Positions 18,433-28,316 are shown, numbered from the stretch's first letter. The stretch is 64,000 nt of DNA from Bizionia paragorgiae (GCF_900107625.1 NZ_FNQK01000009.1:88997-152996), one strand, 5' to 3'. The notes: a model not told the origin generated them from the sequence alone. Made by a program: numbers and translations.

Positions 18433-19623
18433 ATGCCAAGTATATCTAAGAAAGGGCAATTAATGCCACAATCGCCAATAAGAAAATTAGTTCCCTTTGC
18501 GGAGAAAGCCTATGCCGAAGGAAAAACCGTTTACCATTTAAATATTGGTCAACCAGATATAAAAACACCTCAAATCGCTTTAGATGCTGTTAAGGTGCAC
18601 TCCTTAGATATTTTAGCATACACGCGATCGGAAGGTTCTGACGATTACAGAAAGAAAATCGCTAATTACTACTCTAAAAACAACATTAATGTTAAACACG
18701 ATGACATTATTGTAACTACCGGAGGAAGTGAAGCTTTATTATTTGCTTTTGGAAGTATTATGGATGTTGATGATGAAGTGATAATTCCAGAGCCATTCTA
18801 TGCAAATTATAATGGTTTTTCTACGGCTTCAGGAGTAAATATTGTACCCGTAATTTCTAAGATTGAAGATAATTTTGCCTTACCTCCAATCGAAGAGTTC
18901 GAAAAATTAATCACGCCAAAAACAAAGGCTATTTTAATTTGTAACCCTGGGAATCCTACGGGGTATTTATACTCTAAAGAAGAAATAAAGCAATTGGCAT
19001 CGCTCGTAAAAAAACACGATTTATTCTTAATTGCAGATGAGGTTTACCGCGAGTTTACTTATGATGGTGCTAAACATTATTCTATAATGGAGGAAACGGG
19101 CTTAGACGAACACGCTATCGTAATAGACTCTGTTTCTAAACGTTACAGCATGTGTGGCGCTAGAATTGGTTGTCTCGTATCTAGAAGTAAAGAGGTCATT
19201 CAAACGGCTTTAAAATTTGCTCAAGCACGATTAAGTCCGCCAACTTTAGCACAAATTGCTAGTGAGGCTGCTTTAGCTACACCTCAAAGTTATTTTGATG
19301 ATGTAATTGAAGAATATCAAGAACGTCGCGATGTTTTAATTCGAGAGCTAAAAAGTATAGAGGGAATTAAAATTGGAGAACCTAAAGGAGCCTTCTATTG
19401 TATCGTTGAATTACCAGTTAAAAATAGTGATGCTTTTGCACAATGGTTGTTAGAAGATTTTCACATTGATAATGAAACTATTATGGTTGCACCAGCGGGA
19501 GGGTTCTACTCGACTCCTGGCGTGGGAACTAACCAAATAAGAATTGCTTACGTACTTAACCAAAAAAGTTTAGTTAAAGCCGTACGTATTTTAAAAGAAG
19601 CTCTTAAGGTATACAAAGATTAG
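18433..19623 (+). CDS. PLP-dependent class I/II aminotransferase (aspartate aminotransferase family)
   Basis: This fold-type I aminotransferase probably transfers the amino group of aspartate or a related amino acid to 2-oxoglutarate. I start it at the ATG giving MPSISKKGQLMPQSPIRKL, the usual family N terminus; a TTG eight codons earlier is less likely. Visible motifs are the cofactor-phosphate loop TGGSEALLFA, the NPGNPTGYLYS stretch, ADEVYREF (the Asp that binds the PLP ring nitrogen) and the Schiff-base Lys in DSVSKRYSMCGARIG. The stop codon overlaps the GTG start of murB (TAGTG), so the two are translationally coupled. Substrate specificity is not assigned. Confidence 0.9.
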   Translation: MPSISKKGQLMPQSPIRKLVPFAEKAYAEGKTVYHLNIGQPDIKTPQIALDAVKVHSLDILAYTRSEGSDDYRKKIANYYSKNNINVKHDDIIVTTGGSEALLFAFGSIMDVDDEVIIPEPFYANYNGFSTASGVNIVPVISKIEDNFALPPIEEFEKLITPKTKAILICNPGNPTGYLYSKEEIKQLASLVKKHDLFLIADEVYREFTYDGAKHYSIMEETGLDEHAIVIDSVSKRYSMCGARIGCLVSRSKEVIQTALKFAQARLSPPTLAQIASEAALATPQSYFDDVIEEYQERRDVLIRELKSIEGIKIGEPKGAFYCIVELPVKNSDAFAQWLLEDFHIDNETIMVAPAGGFYSTPGVGTNQIRIAYVLNQKSLVKAVRILKEALKVYKD

Positions 19624-20636
19624 TGCACATTCAAGATAACATATCTTTAAAAGACTACAATACTTTTGGTATTGATGTAACGGCAAAACACTTTGTTTCG
19701 GTAAGCGCGCTTGACGAATTAATTGCGGTTTTAAAATTAGATCAATACCAAAACAAATTGATTCTTGGCGGTGGTAGCAACATGCTACTCACAAAACCTG
19801 TTGACGCTTTAGTCATCCATATTAACATTAAAGGAAAATCCGTACTCTCTAATCAAAATAACAGCGTGCTAATAGAAGCTCAAGCTGGAGAAAATTGGCA
19901 CGAGTTTGTACAGTGGACCTTGGAACACAATTATGGAGGGTTAGAAAACATGTCGCTTATACCAGGTAATGTGGGAACAGCACCCATTCAAAATATTGGC
20001 GCGTATGGTGTTGAACTTAAGGATCATTTTGTGTCTTGCCAAGCATTAAACTTAGAGACCCTAGAATTAGAAACATTTACAAAGCACATTTGCCAATTTG
20101 GATATAGAAATTCTATTTTTAAACACGAAGCCAAAGGTAAATACATTATAATAAGCGTCGTATTTGAATTGACAACAACAAACCATGTTCTTCGTACCAA
20201 TTACGGAGCTATTACTTCTCAACTTGAAGCAATGCATGTTGTGACGCCTAGCATTCAAACAATATCGCAAGCCGTTATCGCTATTCGCGAGAACAAATTA
20301 CCAAACCCTAAAGAGATTGGAAATAGCGGAAGTTTCTTTAAAAACCCCGTTATTCTAAACTCTCAATTTGAACTTTTAAAACAGAACTTCCCAAACATCC
20401 CTAGTTACCCGGTTTCTGAAACAGAGGTTAAAGTACCTGCAGGCTGGCTTATAGAAACTGCAGGCTTTAAAGGAAAGACATTCGGTAATTACGGCGTTCA
20501 TAAAAACCAAGCGTTAGTCCTCGTTAATTACGGCGGAGCAAAGGGTCAAGATATTTTAGAGCTATCACAATTAATTCAGAAAACAATTTATCGTATCTTT
20601 AATATATCAATAGAAGCAGAAGTTAACATACTATAA
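19623..20636 (+). CDS. murB: UDP-N-acetylmuramate dehydrogenase
   Basis: MurB reduces UDP-N-acetylenolpyruvoylglucosamine to UDP-MurNAc with NADPH and FAD in cytoplasmic peptidoglycan synthesis. The N terminus (NTFGIDV, then LILGGGSNMLL) and the FAD-binding GLENMSLIPGNVGTAPIQNIGAYG stretch are typical of type I MurB. The GNSGSFFKNP segment carries the Ser that protonates the intermediate. The start is a GTG overlapping the previous stop codon; no ATG fits the family N terminus. At 337 residues the length is normal. Confidence 0.95.
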   Translation: MHIQDNISLKDYNTFGIDVTAKHFVSVSALDELIAVLKLDQYQNKLILGGGSNMLLTKPVDALVIHINIKGKSVLSNQNNSVLIEAQAGENWHEFVQWTLEHNYGGLENMSLIPGNVGTAPIQNIGAYGVELKDHFVSCQALNLETLELETFTKHICQFGYRNSIFKHEAKGKYIIISVVFELTTTNHVLRTNYGAITSQLEAMHVVTPSIQTISQAVIAIRENKLPNPKEIGNSGSFFKNPVILNSQFELLKQNFPNIPSYPVSETEVKVPAGWLIETAGFKGKTFGNYGVHKNQALVLVNYGGAKGQDILELSQLIQKTIYRIFNISIEAEVNIL

Positions 20637-20692
20637 CCCCTTCTTATTATTAGTTTTCTAACGACTATTACTAACGAATCTATACAATAATT

Positions 20693-21223
20693 TTGAGTAC
20701 AACACTAGAAATAGAAATTGTAGAATTACTTAAAAATGGCGATAAAAAAGCCATGGTTTTACTTTACGAAAATTATTCTGGCGCTCTATTAGGAGTGATA
20801 AAAAAGATAATTTCAGATAATGATTTAGCCCAAGACGTACTTCAAGAAAGTTTTATTAAGGTGTGGAAAAACTCAAAAAGCTACAACCCTGAAAAAGCAA
20901 AACTCTTTACTTGGTTATATCGTATAGCATACAACTCGGCCATAGACAAAGTTAGGTCGACCACTAATAAATCACAAAAAGAAATCCAAATTGAAGATTC
21001 CAACGTATATAAACTGACAACCAATAGTTTGAATCAGGACACTTTAGATATAAAAAAACACTTAAGTTCCTTAGATTTAAAATATCAAATTGTTATTAAT
21101 GCGCTGTTTTTTGAAGGCATGACACAACAAGAGGCTAGCGACGAATTAGAAATCCCTTTAGGAACTATAAAATCTAGATTAAAAATAGGTTTACGTGAAC
21201 TTAAAAAGATTTACAACCCATAA
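20693..21223 (+). CDS. ECF-type sigma factor
   Basis: This 176-residue sigma-70 family protein has region 2 (residues about 20-90; LAQDVLQESFIKVWKNSKSY, TWLYRIAYNSAIDKVR) and region 4 (about 125-172; FFEGMTQQEASDELEIPLGTIKSRLKIGLRELKKIY), both well conserved. The start is a TTG, chosen because it gives the natural N terminus MSTTLEIEIVELLKNGD. The next gene, nine bases on, encodes an RskA-like membrane anti-sigma factor, so this pair forms a regulon switch released by an envelope signal. The genes controlled are unknown. Confidence 0.93.
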   Translation: MSTTLEIEIVELLKNGDKKAMVLLYENYSGALLGVIKKIISDNDLAQDVLQESFIKVWKNSKSYNPEKAKLFTWLYRIAYNSAIDKVRSTTNKSQKEIQIEDSNVYKLTTNSLNQDTLDIKKHLSSLDLKYQIVINALFFEGMTQQEASDELEIPLGTIKSRLKIGLRELKKIYNP

Positions 21224-21231
21224 TTGTAGTA

Positions 21232-22035
21232 ATGATGAATGCTGATATACAAACATTTTTAAACTCTGATTTATTAGAACGTTATCTAATAGGTCAAACC
21301 TCACATGAGGAGACACGTACTGTCGAAAATCATATCGAAAATCACCCCGAAGTGGCTAACGCCTACCAAACACTTCAAAATAAACTTGAACTAGTTGCTT
21401 TTGCTAACGCCGAAGACACTCCAAATCACATTTTAGATTCCATATTAGAGGAGCTAGATACGAACCCCGTAGTATCATTACATTCCAGAAGAAAAAAACC
21501 TTGGTTTAACTTTAGTATTGCAGCAAGTATTACTGCTTTAGTATTCGCTGGAAGTTCTGTGTTTTTGTTAACCAAAAACTTAGACTTACAAGATGAGAAC
21601 CAAGTCATCGTAGAAGAACTTTTTGATATACGCAGTGATTTACAAAAAAACAATGACAGACTAGAAGCTTTAGCTTTAGAGTTTAAGCAACTTAATAATC
21701 CGGAAACAGAAAAATATATTCTAAAGGGTAATAGAAGAGCAAAAAACTTAAAAACGGTGGCTTACATTAACCCAAAAGAAAAAACATCTATGATAGATGT
21801 TGTCACTTTACCAACATTACCACCAGAACAATGTTATCAAATTTGGGGTGATATTCAAGGTAAAATGGTAAGCTTAGGAATTCTTAGTGAAACCGATAGA
21901 CGTTTACAAAAACTAAACTACTCTGAAGGCACAAAGGGATTAAGTATTACTATAGAACCAAAAGGAGGAAGCTTAAAAGCGACTAATGAAACTCCTGTTG
22001 CCGAAATAGAATTTAACAGCCATCAAAACGACTAA
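21232..22035 (+). CDS. RskA-like membrane anti-sigma factor
   Basis: This 267-residue protein has a cytoplasmic sigma-binding N-terminal region (about 1-85; LLERYLIGQTSHEETRTVENHIENH), one membrane helix (about 91-110; FSIAASITALVFAGSSVFLL), a coiled coil (112-150) and an extracytoplasmic anti-sigma-K domain (about 160-260; LPTLPPEQCYQIWGD, GLSITIEPKGG). It should hold the upstream ECF sigma factor at the membrane until the external domain is acted on. It is co-transcribed with that sigma gene and followed by a terminator hairpin. Confidence 0.9.
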   Translation: MMNADIQTFLNSDLLERYLIGQTSHEETRTVENHIENHPEVANAYQTLQNKLELVAFANAEDTPNHILDSILEELDTNPVVSLHSRRKKPWFNFSIAASITALVFAGSSVFLLTKNLDLQDENQVIVEELFDIRSDLQKNNDRLEALALEFKQLNNPETEKYILKGNRRAKNLKTVAYINPKEKTSMIDVVTLPTLPPEQCYQIWGDIQGKMVSLGILSETDRRLQKLNYSEGTKGLSITIEPKGGSLKATNETPVAEIEFNSHQND

Positions 22036-22056
22036 ACGTTTTAATAATAAATTAAC

Positions 22057-22084
22057 AAGCCACACCCAAAAGTGTGGCTTTCTT
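22057..22084 (+). terminator. Intrinsic terminator after the sigma/anti-sigma operon
   Basis: An 8-bp stem AGCCACAC / GTGTGGCT with a 6-nt loop is followed by TTTCTTATTTT. Confidence 0.7.
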
Positions 22085-22143
22085 ATTTTAAAAAGGATAA
22101 TAAAAATCATTACCTTTGTCTTCTAATAATTAATAATAATACT

Positions 22144-22347
22144 GTGAAACTATTTTTAATCACATTAGCATTACTTGGTATCGCCATTGCAGGAATTGCC
22201 ATTAAAATTTGGGCAAAAAAAGACGGTAAATTTGCCGGTACTTGTGCCAGCCAGAACCCGATGTTAAATAAAGAGGGGGAAGCTTGTGGTTTTTGTGGAA
22301 AAACTCCTGAACAATACGAAAACTGTAGCGAACCTCAACACTCGTAA
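22144..22347 (+). CDS. Small single-pass membrane protein with conserved cysteines
   Basis: This 67-residue protein has one N-terminal membrane helix (residues 3-21; LFLITLALLGIAIAGIAI) and a cysteine-rich tail (TCASQNP, GEACGFCGK, ENCSE). I chose the GTG start because it places the hydrophobic helix at the N terminus; upstream in-frame codons overlap the previous terminator. Small membrane proteins with this CxxC-containing tail are widespread in flavobacteria but uncharacterised. It lies seven bases before a glycosyltransferase gene on the same strand and is probably co-transcribed with it. Confidence 0.7.
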   Translation: MKLFLITLALLGIAIAGIAIKIWAKKDGKFAGTCASQNPMLNKEGEACGFCGKTPEQYENCSEPQHS

Positions 22348-22353
22348 AAAAGA

Positions 22354-23466
22354 ATGATAATACTTGATATTGTATTCTATAGCTTTGTCGTTATAGTTTG
22401 TATTCAAGTTGTGTTTTACGGTATCGTTTTCGGCAGCTTCGCATTCCATAATCCAATACAGCCAACACCGAATACAACACCCGTATCTGTCTTGATTTGC
22501 GCTAAGAACGAAGCAAAAAACTTACTTGCTTTCTTACCTTCTATTTTAAAACAAAACTATCCTAATTTTCAGGTTGTGCTCATTAACGATGCCTCTAGCG
22601 ACAATACATTGGAAATAATGGAGGACTTCGCCGAGCAGTACGACAATATTAAAATAGTTAATGTTAGGAACACAGAAGCCTTTTGGGGTAAAAAAAAATA
22701 CGCCTTAACCTTAGGCATTAAAGCTGCAAAGTACGAACAATTACTTTTAACCGATGCCGATTGCCAACCAGTTTCAGAACACTGGATACGTGATATGTCA
22801 GCCCATTTTACTACTAAAAATACAATTATTCTCGGGTACGGTGCTTATAATAAAATAAAGAACTCCCTATTAAATAAAGTGATACGATACGAAACACTGC
22901 TTACCGCAATGCAGTATTTTTCTTTTGCTAAAATCGGAATACCCTTTATGGGCGTTGGTCGTAATTTGGCTTACAAGCGCTCTGAGTTTTTTAAAACTAA
23001 CGGATTTATAAATCACATAGACGTACGCTCGGGGGACGACGATTTATTTATTAATGAAGCAGCAACTTCACAAAATACGAGTATCTGTTTTTCTCCATCT
23101 AGCTTTACCACCTCTATTCCAAAGACCTCTTTGCATAGTTGGTTTAGACAAAAACGTCGTCACGTGTCTACAGCAAAAAAGTACAAACCACGACACAAAA
23201 GCCTTCTCGCGCTATTTTACAGTTCGCAACTACTATTTTGGATCTTTTCGATCATACTTTTAATCGCTGGTTTTTATTGGCAATTTGCCTTAGTCCTAAT
23301 ACTTCTTCGCTTTATTGTTCAGATGACAGCAGTCGGTTTTTCGGCAAAAAAACTAAATGAATTAGACCTCATTTTAATACTGCCCTTTTTAGAACTCTTT
23401 TTAATTGTTTTTCAATTCAGTATATTTATAGCCAATCTCATATCAAAACCTAACTATTGGAAATAG
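22354..23466 (+). CDS. Membrane-bound family 2 glycosyltransferase
   Basis: This 370-residue processive-type GT2 protein has an N-terminal membrane helix (residues 4-26), then the catalytic domain (VSVLICAKNEAKN, the metal-binding TDADCQP, GDDDLFINEA and the QKRRH acceptor-site motif). At the C terminus it has about three more membrane helices (290-365). It would build a polysaccharide or glycolipid at the inner membrane; sugar and product are unknown. Its last ten bases overlap the TTG start of an ECF sigma factor, an unusual pairing. Confidence 0.9.
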   Translation: MIILDIVFYSFVVIVCIQVVFYGIVFGSFAFHNPIQPTPNTTPVSVLICAKNEAKNLLAFLPSILKQNYPNFQVVLINDASSDNTLEIMEDFAEQYDNIKIVNVRNTEAFWGKKKYALTLGIKAAKYEQLLLTDADCQPVSEHWIRDMSAHFTTKNTIILGYGAYNKIKNSLLNKVIRYETLLTAMQYFSFAKIGIPFMGVGRNLAYKRSEFFKTNGFINHIDVRSGDDDLFINEAATSQNTSICFSPSSFTTSIPKTSLHSWFRQKRRHVSTAKKYKPRHKSLLALFYSSQLLFWIFSIILLIAGFYWQFALVLILLRFIVQMTAVGFSAKKLNELDLILILPFLELFLIVFQFSIFIANLISKPNYWK

Positions 23467-24017
23467 AGAAAGCCATAAAAAAGGCGAAACAAAATAATCA
23501 AAAAGCATTTAATTTTTTATTAAATGAATATTGGGATTACGTATATGGCTATCAGCTTAAACGCATTGAAAATGAAAATGATGCGGAGGACATCACTATT
23601 CAAACCTTCTCTAAAGCCTTTGATAAAATAGCGACCTATAACGAAAAATACACGTTTAAAACGTGGCTTATTACAATTTCTAAGAACATCCATATCGACC
23701 TGGTTCGTAAGGAGAAAAGCTCGATCAACTCTAAAATTACCAATAGCCATGACAATACCGTTTACTTGGTGGCTGACGAATCACCTTCAGCAGAAGACAA
23801 ATTAATTACGGAGCAAAATTTAGCAAAACTTTTACGGGATATAAAAAAGCTAAAACCTCATTACCAAGAAATTATCAATCTTAGATATTTTCAAGAATTG
23901 AGTTATAAGGAAATCAGTGTAGCACTTAACGAACCTATGAACAACGTTAAAGTAAAACTTTTACGAGCAAAAAAATTACTTGCAGACATTATAAAAAAAA
24001 GTGATCCCTTATCCTAA
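23457..24017 (+). CDS. ECF-type sigma factor without an adjacent anti-sigma gene
   Basis: This 186-residue sigma-70 family protein has region 2 (about 18-85; DAEDITIQTFSKAFDKI, TWLITISKNIHIDLVRK) and region 4 (about 125-180; YFQELSYKEISVALNEPMNNVKVKLLRAKKLL). The TTG start overlaps the previous glycosyltransferase gene by ten bases and gives the conventional N terminus MEIEKAIKKAKQNN. The next gene is lipA with its own promoter, so no membrane or soluble anti-sigma partner is encoded next to it. Confidence 0.9.
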   Translation: MEIEKAIKKAKQNNQKAFNFLLNEYWDYVYGYQLKRIENENDAEDITIQTFSKAFDKIATYNEKYTFKTWLITISKNIHIDLVRKEKSSINSKITNSHDNTVYLVADESPSAEDKLITEQNLAKLLRDIKKLKPHYQEIINLRYFQELSYKEISVALNEPMNNVKVKLLRAKKLLADIIKKSDPLS

Positions 24018-24144
24018 ATACGCTGCTAACCATAATTTTAAACGGCGATACACACCCTAAATTAAGTATTTAACTTCATAAAAACCAAATACTGCTACTA
24101 GCCAGTTTTAGGGTTTCTTTATCACTAGTTTATAGAATACTTTG

Positions 24145-24152
24145 TATCTTTG
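24145..24152 (+). promoter_or_regulatory. Putative -7 promoter box for lipA
   Basis: TATCTTTG matches TAnnTTTG and lies 19 bases before the lipA ATG; it lies inside the longest possible open frame, which argues for the downstream ATG as start. Confidence 0.5.
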
Positions 24153-24171
24153 TAGACAGAAAATTTTATAT

Positions 24172-25047
24172 ATGAAAAGCGAAACAGTTTCCAATATATT
24201 ACCAGCTCAAAAAAAACCAAAATGGTTACGTGTAAAATTACCAACAGGTAAAAAGTACACCGAATTACGTGGTTTAGTAGACAAATACGGCTTAAACACC
24301 ATTTGTACTTCTGGAAGTTGCCCAAATATGGGTGAATGCTGGGGTGAAGGTACCGCAACGTTTATGATACTTGGAAATGTATGTACGCGATCATGTGGTT
24401 TTTGTGGAGTAAAAACCGGTAGACCTGAAACTGTGGATTGGGATGAACCTGAAAAGGTTGCACGATCTATAAAAATTATGGGAATCAAACACGCTGTACT
24501 TACTAGTGTGGATAGAGATGACCTAAAAGATATGGGGAGTATCATGTGGGCTGAAACTGTAAAGTCGGTTCGCCGTATGAATCCAGAAACCACCTTAGAA
24601 ACCTTAATCCCTGATTTTCAAGGTATCGAAAAGCATATTGATAGAATTATTGATGTCGCACCAGAAGTCGTTTCTCATAATATTGAAACCGTTAAACGCT
24701 TAACACGTGAAGTAAGAATTCAAGCAAAATACGAAAGAAGCTTAGGGGTTTTAAAGTACTTAAAACAACAAGGTCAGCGCCGTACTAAATCTGGAATTAT
24801 GTTAGGTTTAGGAGAAACTCGAGAAGAAGTTATTGAAACACTTCATGATTTAAGAGCCAATGATGTCGATGTGGTCACTATAGGACAATATCTACAACCA
24901 AGTAAAAAACACTTACCTGTAAAGCGCTTTATAATGCCTGATCAGTTTGAAGAATTTAAACAAATTGGACTAGAATTAGGTTTTAGACATGTAGAAAGTA
25001 GTGCTCTAGTGCGTTCGTCTTACAAAGCTCAAAAACACATTAATTAA
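24172..25047 (+). CDS. lipA: Lipoyl synthase
   Basis: LipA is a radical-SAM enzyme that inserts two sulfur atoms into protein-bound octanoyl groups to make lipoyl cofactors for GcvH and the 2-oxoacid dehydrogenases. It has both iron-sulfur motifs: the auxiliary cluster [12 protein letters not shown] (Cys45, 50, 56) and the radical-[11 protein letters not shown] (Cys71, 75, 78). The C-terminal RSSY motif that contacts the auxiliary cluster is also present. The ATG giving [11 protein letters not shown] was chosen because the promoter-like box lies just upstream. The stop is followed almost at once by a GAPDH gene, so the two may be co-transcribed. Confidence 0.96.
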   Translation: MKSETVSNILPAQKKPKWLRVKLPTGKKYTELRGLVDKYGLNTICTSGSCPNMGECWGEGTATFMILGNVCTRSCGFCGVKTGRPETVDWDEPEKVARSIKIMGIKHAVLTSVDRDDLKDMGSIMWAETVKSVRRMNPETTLETLIPDFQGIEKHIDRIIDVAPEVVSHNIETVKRLTREVRIQAKYERSLGVLKYLKQQGQRRTKSGIMLGLGETREEVIETLHDLRANDVDVVTIGQYLQPSKKHLPVKRFIMPDQFEEFKQIGLELGFRHVESSALVRSSYKAQKHIN

Positions 25048-25048
25048 G

Positions 25049-26044
25049 ATGATTACTGTAGCCATTAATGGTTTTGGTAGAATTGGACGTCGTGTTTTTA
25101 GATTACTAGAAGACCATCCTAACATTAATGTTGTAGCAATTAACGATCTTTCAGACGTTAAAACCTTAAGCCACTTATTAAAATACGATAGTATTCACGG
25201 TATTTTTAAAGGAACTGTTTCACACGATGAAACACATATCATAGCGAATGGTAAAAAGGTGATTTTACTAAACCATAATCATCCAAAAGACATCAATTGG
25301 GAGCCATACCAAGTTGATTTTGTTATTGAAGCCACCGGGAAGTTTAAAACCAAAACAGCTTTAGAGCATCATATTAAAAATGGAGCGAAACGTGTTATTT
25401 TAAGCGTACCGCCAGAAACAGACGACATTAAAACTATAGTTTTAGGGGTTAACGAATCTATTCTCGACGGTTCTGAAGCCATTATTTCTAATGCCTCATG
25501 TACTACAAATAACGCTGCCCCCATGATGGCCGTTATAAAAGAGCTTTGTGGTATTAACGAGGCCTATATTACTACAATACACTCCTATACTACCGATCAA
25601 AGTTTACATGATCAACCTCACAGAGACTTACGCCGTGCACGCGCTGCAGGACAATCCATTGTACCAACAACCACTGGAGCAGCAAAAGCATTGACGAAAA
25701 TATTCCCTGAACTTTCAGACGCTATTGGAGGTTGCGGAATTCGTGTCCCAGTAGCCAATGGGTCTTTAACAGACATTACTTTTAATGTTAAACGGACGGT
25801 AACCATAGAAGAGGTTAATAATGCATTTAAAAGCGCTGGAGAACACCATTATAAAAACATTTTAGAATATACCGAAGACCCAATCGTATCTATTGATATC
25901 GTTGGCAACACACATTCTTGCATTTTTGACGCTCAAATGACATCGGTTATTGGCAACATGGTGAAAATAATTGGGTGGTATGACAATGAAACGGGGTACT
26001 CGAGCCGAGTGATTGACTTGATTATCAATTTATCAAGAAAATAA
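25049..26044 (+). CDS. gap: Type I glyceraldehyde-3-phosphate dehydrogenase
   Basis: This enzyme oxidises glyceraldehyde 3-phosphate to 1,3-bisphosphoglycerate. It has the Rossmann start VAINGFGRIGRR and the catalytic Cys151 in ISNASCTTNNAAP. The S-loop region carries the phosphate-binding Thr residues (PTTTGAAKAL), and the C terminus has WYDNETGYS. The ATG is one base after the lipA stop. Residues 31-35 (INDLS) occupy the place of the NAD-selecting Asp-Leu of the glycolytic form, so NAD is likely. Flavobacteria often carry more than one GAPDH; whether this one serves glycolysis or another role is not visible. Confidence 0.95.
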   Translation: MITVAINGFGRIGRRVFRLLEDHPNINVVAINDLSDVKTLSHLLKYDSIHGIFKGTVSHDETHIIANGKKVILLNHNHPKDINWEPYQVDFVIEATGKFKTKTALEHHIKNGAKRVILSVPPETDDIKTIVLGVNESILDGSEAIISNASCTTNNAAPMMAVIKELCGINEAYITTIHSYTTDQSLHDQPHRDLRRARAAGQSIVPTTTGAAKALTKIFPELSDAIGGCGIRVPVANGSLTDITFNVKRTVTIEEVNNAFKSAGEHHYKNILEYTEDPIVSIDIVGNTHSCIFDAQMTSVIGNMVKIIGWYDNETGYSSRVIDLIINLSRK

Positions 26045-26066
26045 ATACTATTCATTTATAAATAAT

Positions 26067-26074
26067 TATATTTG
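26067..26074 (+). promoter_or_regulatory. Putative -7 promoter box for the hybrid histidine kinase
   Basis: TATATTTG matches TAnnTTTG, 22 bases before the start codon. Confidence 0.45.
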
Positions 26075-26096
26075 TTTATTAACCTACATACTCTCA

Positions 26097-28316
26097 ATGT
26101 ATCGTAATAACAACATATCATTATATATAATTGTTTTTTTTTGTTTGGTGTTTAGCTTTTCTAATGCTCAAAACCAAAACGCCATCACATCTGATTTAGC
26201 ACAAACGGAAACACTTATATTACAGGCTAAAAAAGAAATAGACAACTACCTATTTATCGATGCTCAAAACACCTTAGATTCCGCTTTACTACTTGCTAAA
26301 AAAAGCAAAAACGATAAAAATCTTGGTATCATTTATTACAAAATAGGAAAACTACAATACATTTCTGAAGATTATGACGACGCTTTAAAAACCTTTTTTA
26401 GAGCTATTGAAATTCAAAGAGAAATTAATGATTACATTAATTTAGCAACGACATATAATGCTATTGGTAAGGTTTACTTATCTTTAGAGGATTACACAAA
26501 AGCTTTAGATTATTTTTTATCCTCCGCAACCAATTACAAGAAAGGTAACTTAGTAAAATTAGAGACCGAAGCTAATTTAAACGCAGGAAAAGCCTATTTA
26601 GAACTTAAACTATATGATAAGGCAACGGCCACCTTCGATGATGTTATCGCCGTTTCTAAGCAAAATAAATACAATAAATTATTAGCTAGTGCTAGTTTAA
26701 ACTTAGCAAAAACACAGATACAAACTAATAATATTGACCTCGCATTAGAGAATGCCATAGCGGGACACGATCTGGCTAAAAAGAATAACTATGAGCCCAT
26801 ACTAGACAGAAGCTACATGGTTTTAAGTGCTATTTACGAGGAAAAAGGAGATTTATTAAAAGCCAACGATTACCTAAAAAAATACATCGAGCTAACAAAT
26901 TCTTTATTATCTGCCAAGCACGGTTTTTTCTATCCTAAAAACCAACGCTCTTCTACTAAAAGCAATGTTACAGATTATATTAGTGAAACCGAAACTGAAA
27001 TTCAAAAACGTTCTAATAAAGATACTTTCGACCAACTGACGACTGTTTTAAGTATCGCTTTAATTACAATTTTGTCACTCCTAACGCTTTCACTCTATAA
27101 GAATAATAATATTAGACTAAAGTCTAACAATGTACTTCATAAGAAAAATGCCGAATTAATTCTCGCAAAAGAAAGGGCGGAATTGGCCTCTAAAACCAAA
27201 GCGAATTTCTTATCGACAGTTACTCACGAATTAAGAACCCCTCTATATGCGGTAACAGGCTTAACTAATATGCTGCTGGACGAATCACCAAAACCAGAGC
27301 AAGTACCTCATTTAAAATCATTAAAATTCTCAGGAGAATACCTCTTAACTTTTATTAACGACATACTACAAATCAATAAAATCGAGGCTAATAAAGTCGA
27401 TATCGAACCTGAAGTTTTTAATTTAAAGAAAAAAATCTCTAACGTTATTTCTGCCCTTAACAATTCGGCAGTAGACAATAATATTAAGCTTCATTTGGAG
27501 TATGACAAAGACTTACCTTTTAACTATAATGCCGATCAATTAAAGATATCTCAGATATTGATTAACCTAATTGGAAATGCTATTAAATTTACTAAGGACG
27601 GTGACATATGGGTTCGTGCCAAAAAGGTTAAAAATGAAAATAATATCTATACTGTTCGTTTTGAAGTTGAAGACAACGGAATAGGAATAAGCAAAGAAAA
27701 GCAAGAACTCATGTTCGAAAGCTTCTCTCAGGGCTCCATACAAATTAATAGAAAGTATGGAGGAACAGGATTAGGATTATCTATCGTAAAAGGGCTTATT
27801 GATATATTAAATGGTAAAATTAATTTGAAAAGTGATTTAGGCAAAGGCTCTTTATTCTACTTTGAAATCCCTATGCAGTATACCGACGAAGTGATTAAAG
27901 AAAAGAAAATAAACTTATTTAAAGATATCAGTGAGATTGACCTTACCAAAATTAAAATCTTAGTGGTTGAAGACAATAAAATCAACCAAATGATCACCAA
28001 AAAGATTTTAAATAAGATGAAACTTAATTGTGATATTGTCGATAATGGAGAAGAAGCGGTTGATAAAGTTAAAACAACAGCTTACGATGTGGTATTGATG
28101 GATATCCACATGCCTGGTATTAGTGGTATTGAAGCCACAAAAATTATACGAACGTTTAATAAAGACCTTACTATTTTTGCATTGACAGCCGTTACTATTG
28201 AAGATAAAATGCAAGAATTTAATGAGGCAGGATTCACCGATATAATTTCAAAACCGTTTAAACAAGAAGACTTCGAAAAGAAATTATTTAATGCATTAAT
28301 TGTTCCTCAAGTTTAA
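26097..28316 (+). CDS. TPR-containing hybrid histidine kinase
   Basis: This 739-residue sensor has a signal peptide (residues 1-24), a periplasmic array of about five to six TPR repeats (about 30-285) and a single membrane helix (about 315-336). A HisKA domain follows with the phospho-acceptor His377 (STVTHELRTP), then a HATPase domain (NLIGNAIKF, DNGIGIS, GGTGLGLSI). A C-terminal receiver domain carries Asp669 in VVLMDIHMPG. There is no DNA-binding output domain, so the signal must pass to another protein, for example a phosphotransfer protein or a separate regulator not seen here. Neighbouring genes do not reveal the stimulus. Confidence 0.93.
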   Translation: MYRNNNISLYIIVFFCLVFSFSNAQNQNAITSDLAQTETLILQAKKEIDNYLFIDAQNTLDSALLLAKKSKNDKNLGIIYYKIGKLQYISEDYDDALKTFFRAIEIQREINDYINLATTYNAIGKVYLSLEDYTKALDYFLSSATNYKKGNLVKLETEANLNAGKAYLELKLYDKATATFDDVIAVSKQNKYNKLLASASLNLAKTQIQTNNIDLALENAIAGHDLAKKNNYEPILDRSYMVLSAIYEEKGDLLKANDYLKKYIELTNSLLSAKHGFFYPKNQRSSTKSNVTDYISETETEIQKRSNKDTFDQLTTVLSIALITILSLLTLSLYKNNNIRLKSNNVLHKKNAELILAKERAELASKTKANFLSTVTHELRTPLYAVTGLTNMLLDESPKPEQVPHLKSLKFSGEYLLTFINDILQINKIEANKVDIEPEVFNLKKKISNVISALNNSAVDNNIKLHLEYDKDLPFNYNADQLKISQILINLIGNAIKFTKDGDIWVRAKKVKNENNIYTVRFEVEDNGIGISKEKQELMFESFSQGSIQINRKYGGTGLGLSIVKGLIDILNGKINLKSDLGKGSLFYFEIPMQYTDEVIKEKKINLFKDISEIDLTKIKILVVEDNKINQMITKKILNKMKLNCDIVDNGEEAVDKVKTTAYDVVLMDIHMPGISGIEATKIIRTFNKDLTIFALTAVTIEDKMQEFNEAGFTDIISKPFKQEDFEKKLFNALIVPQV

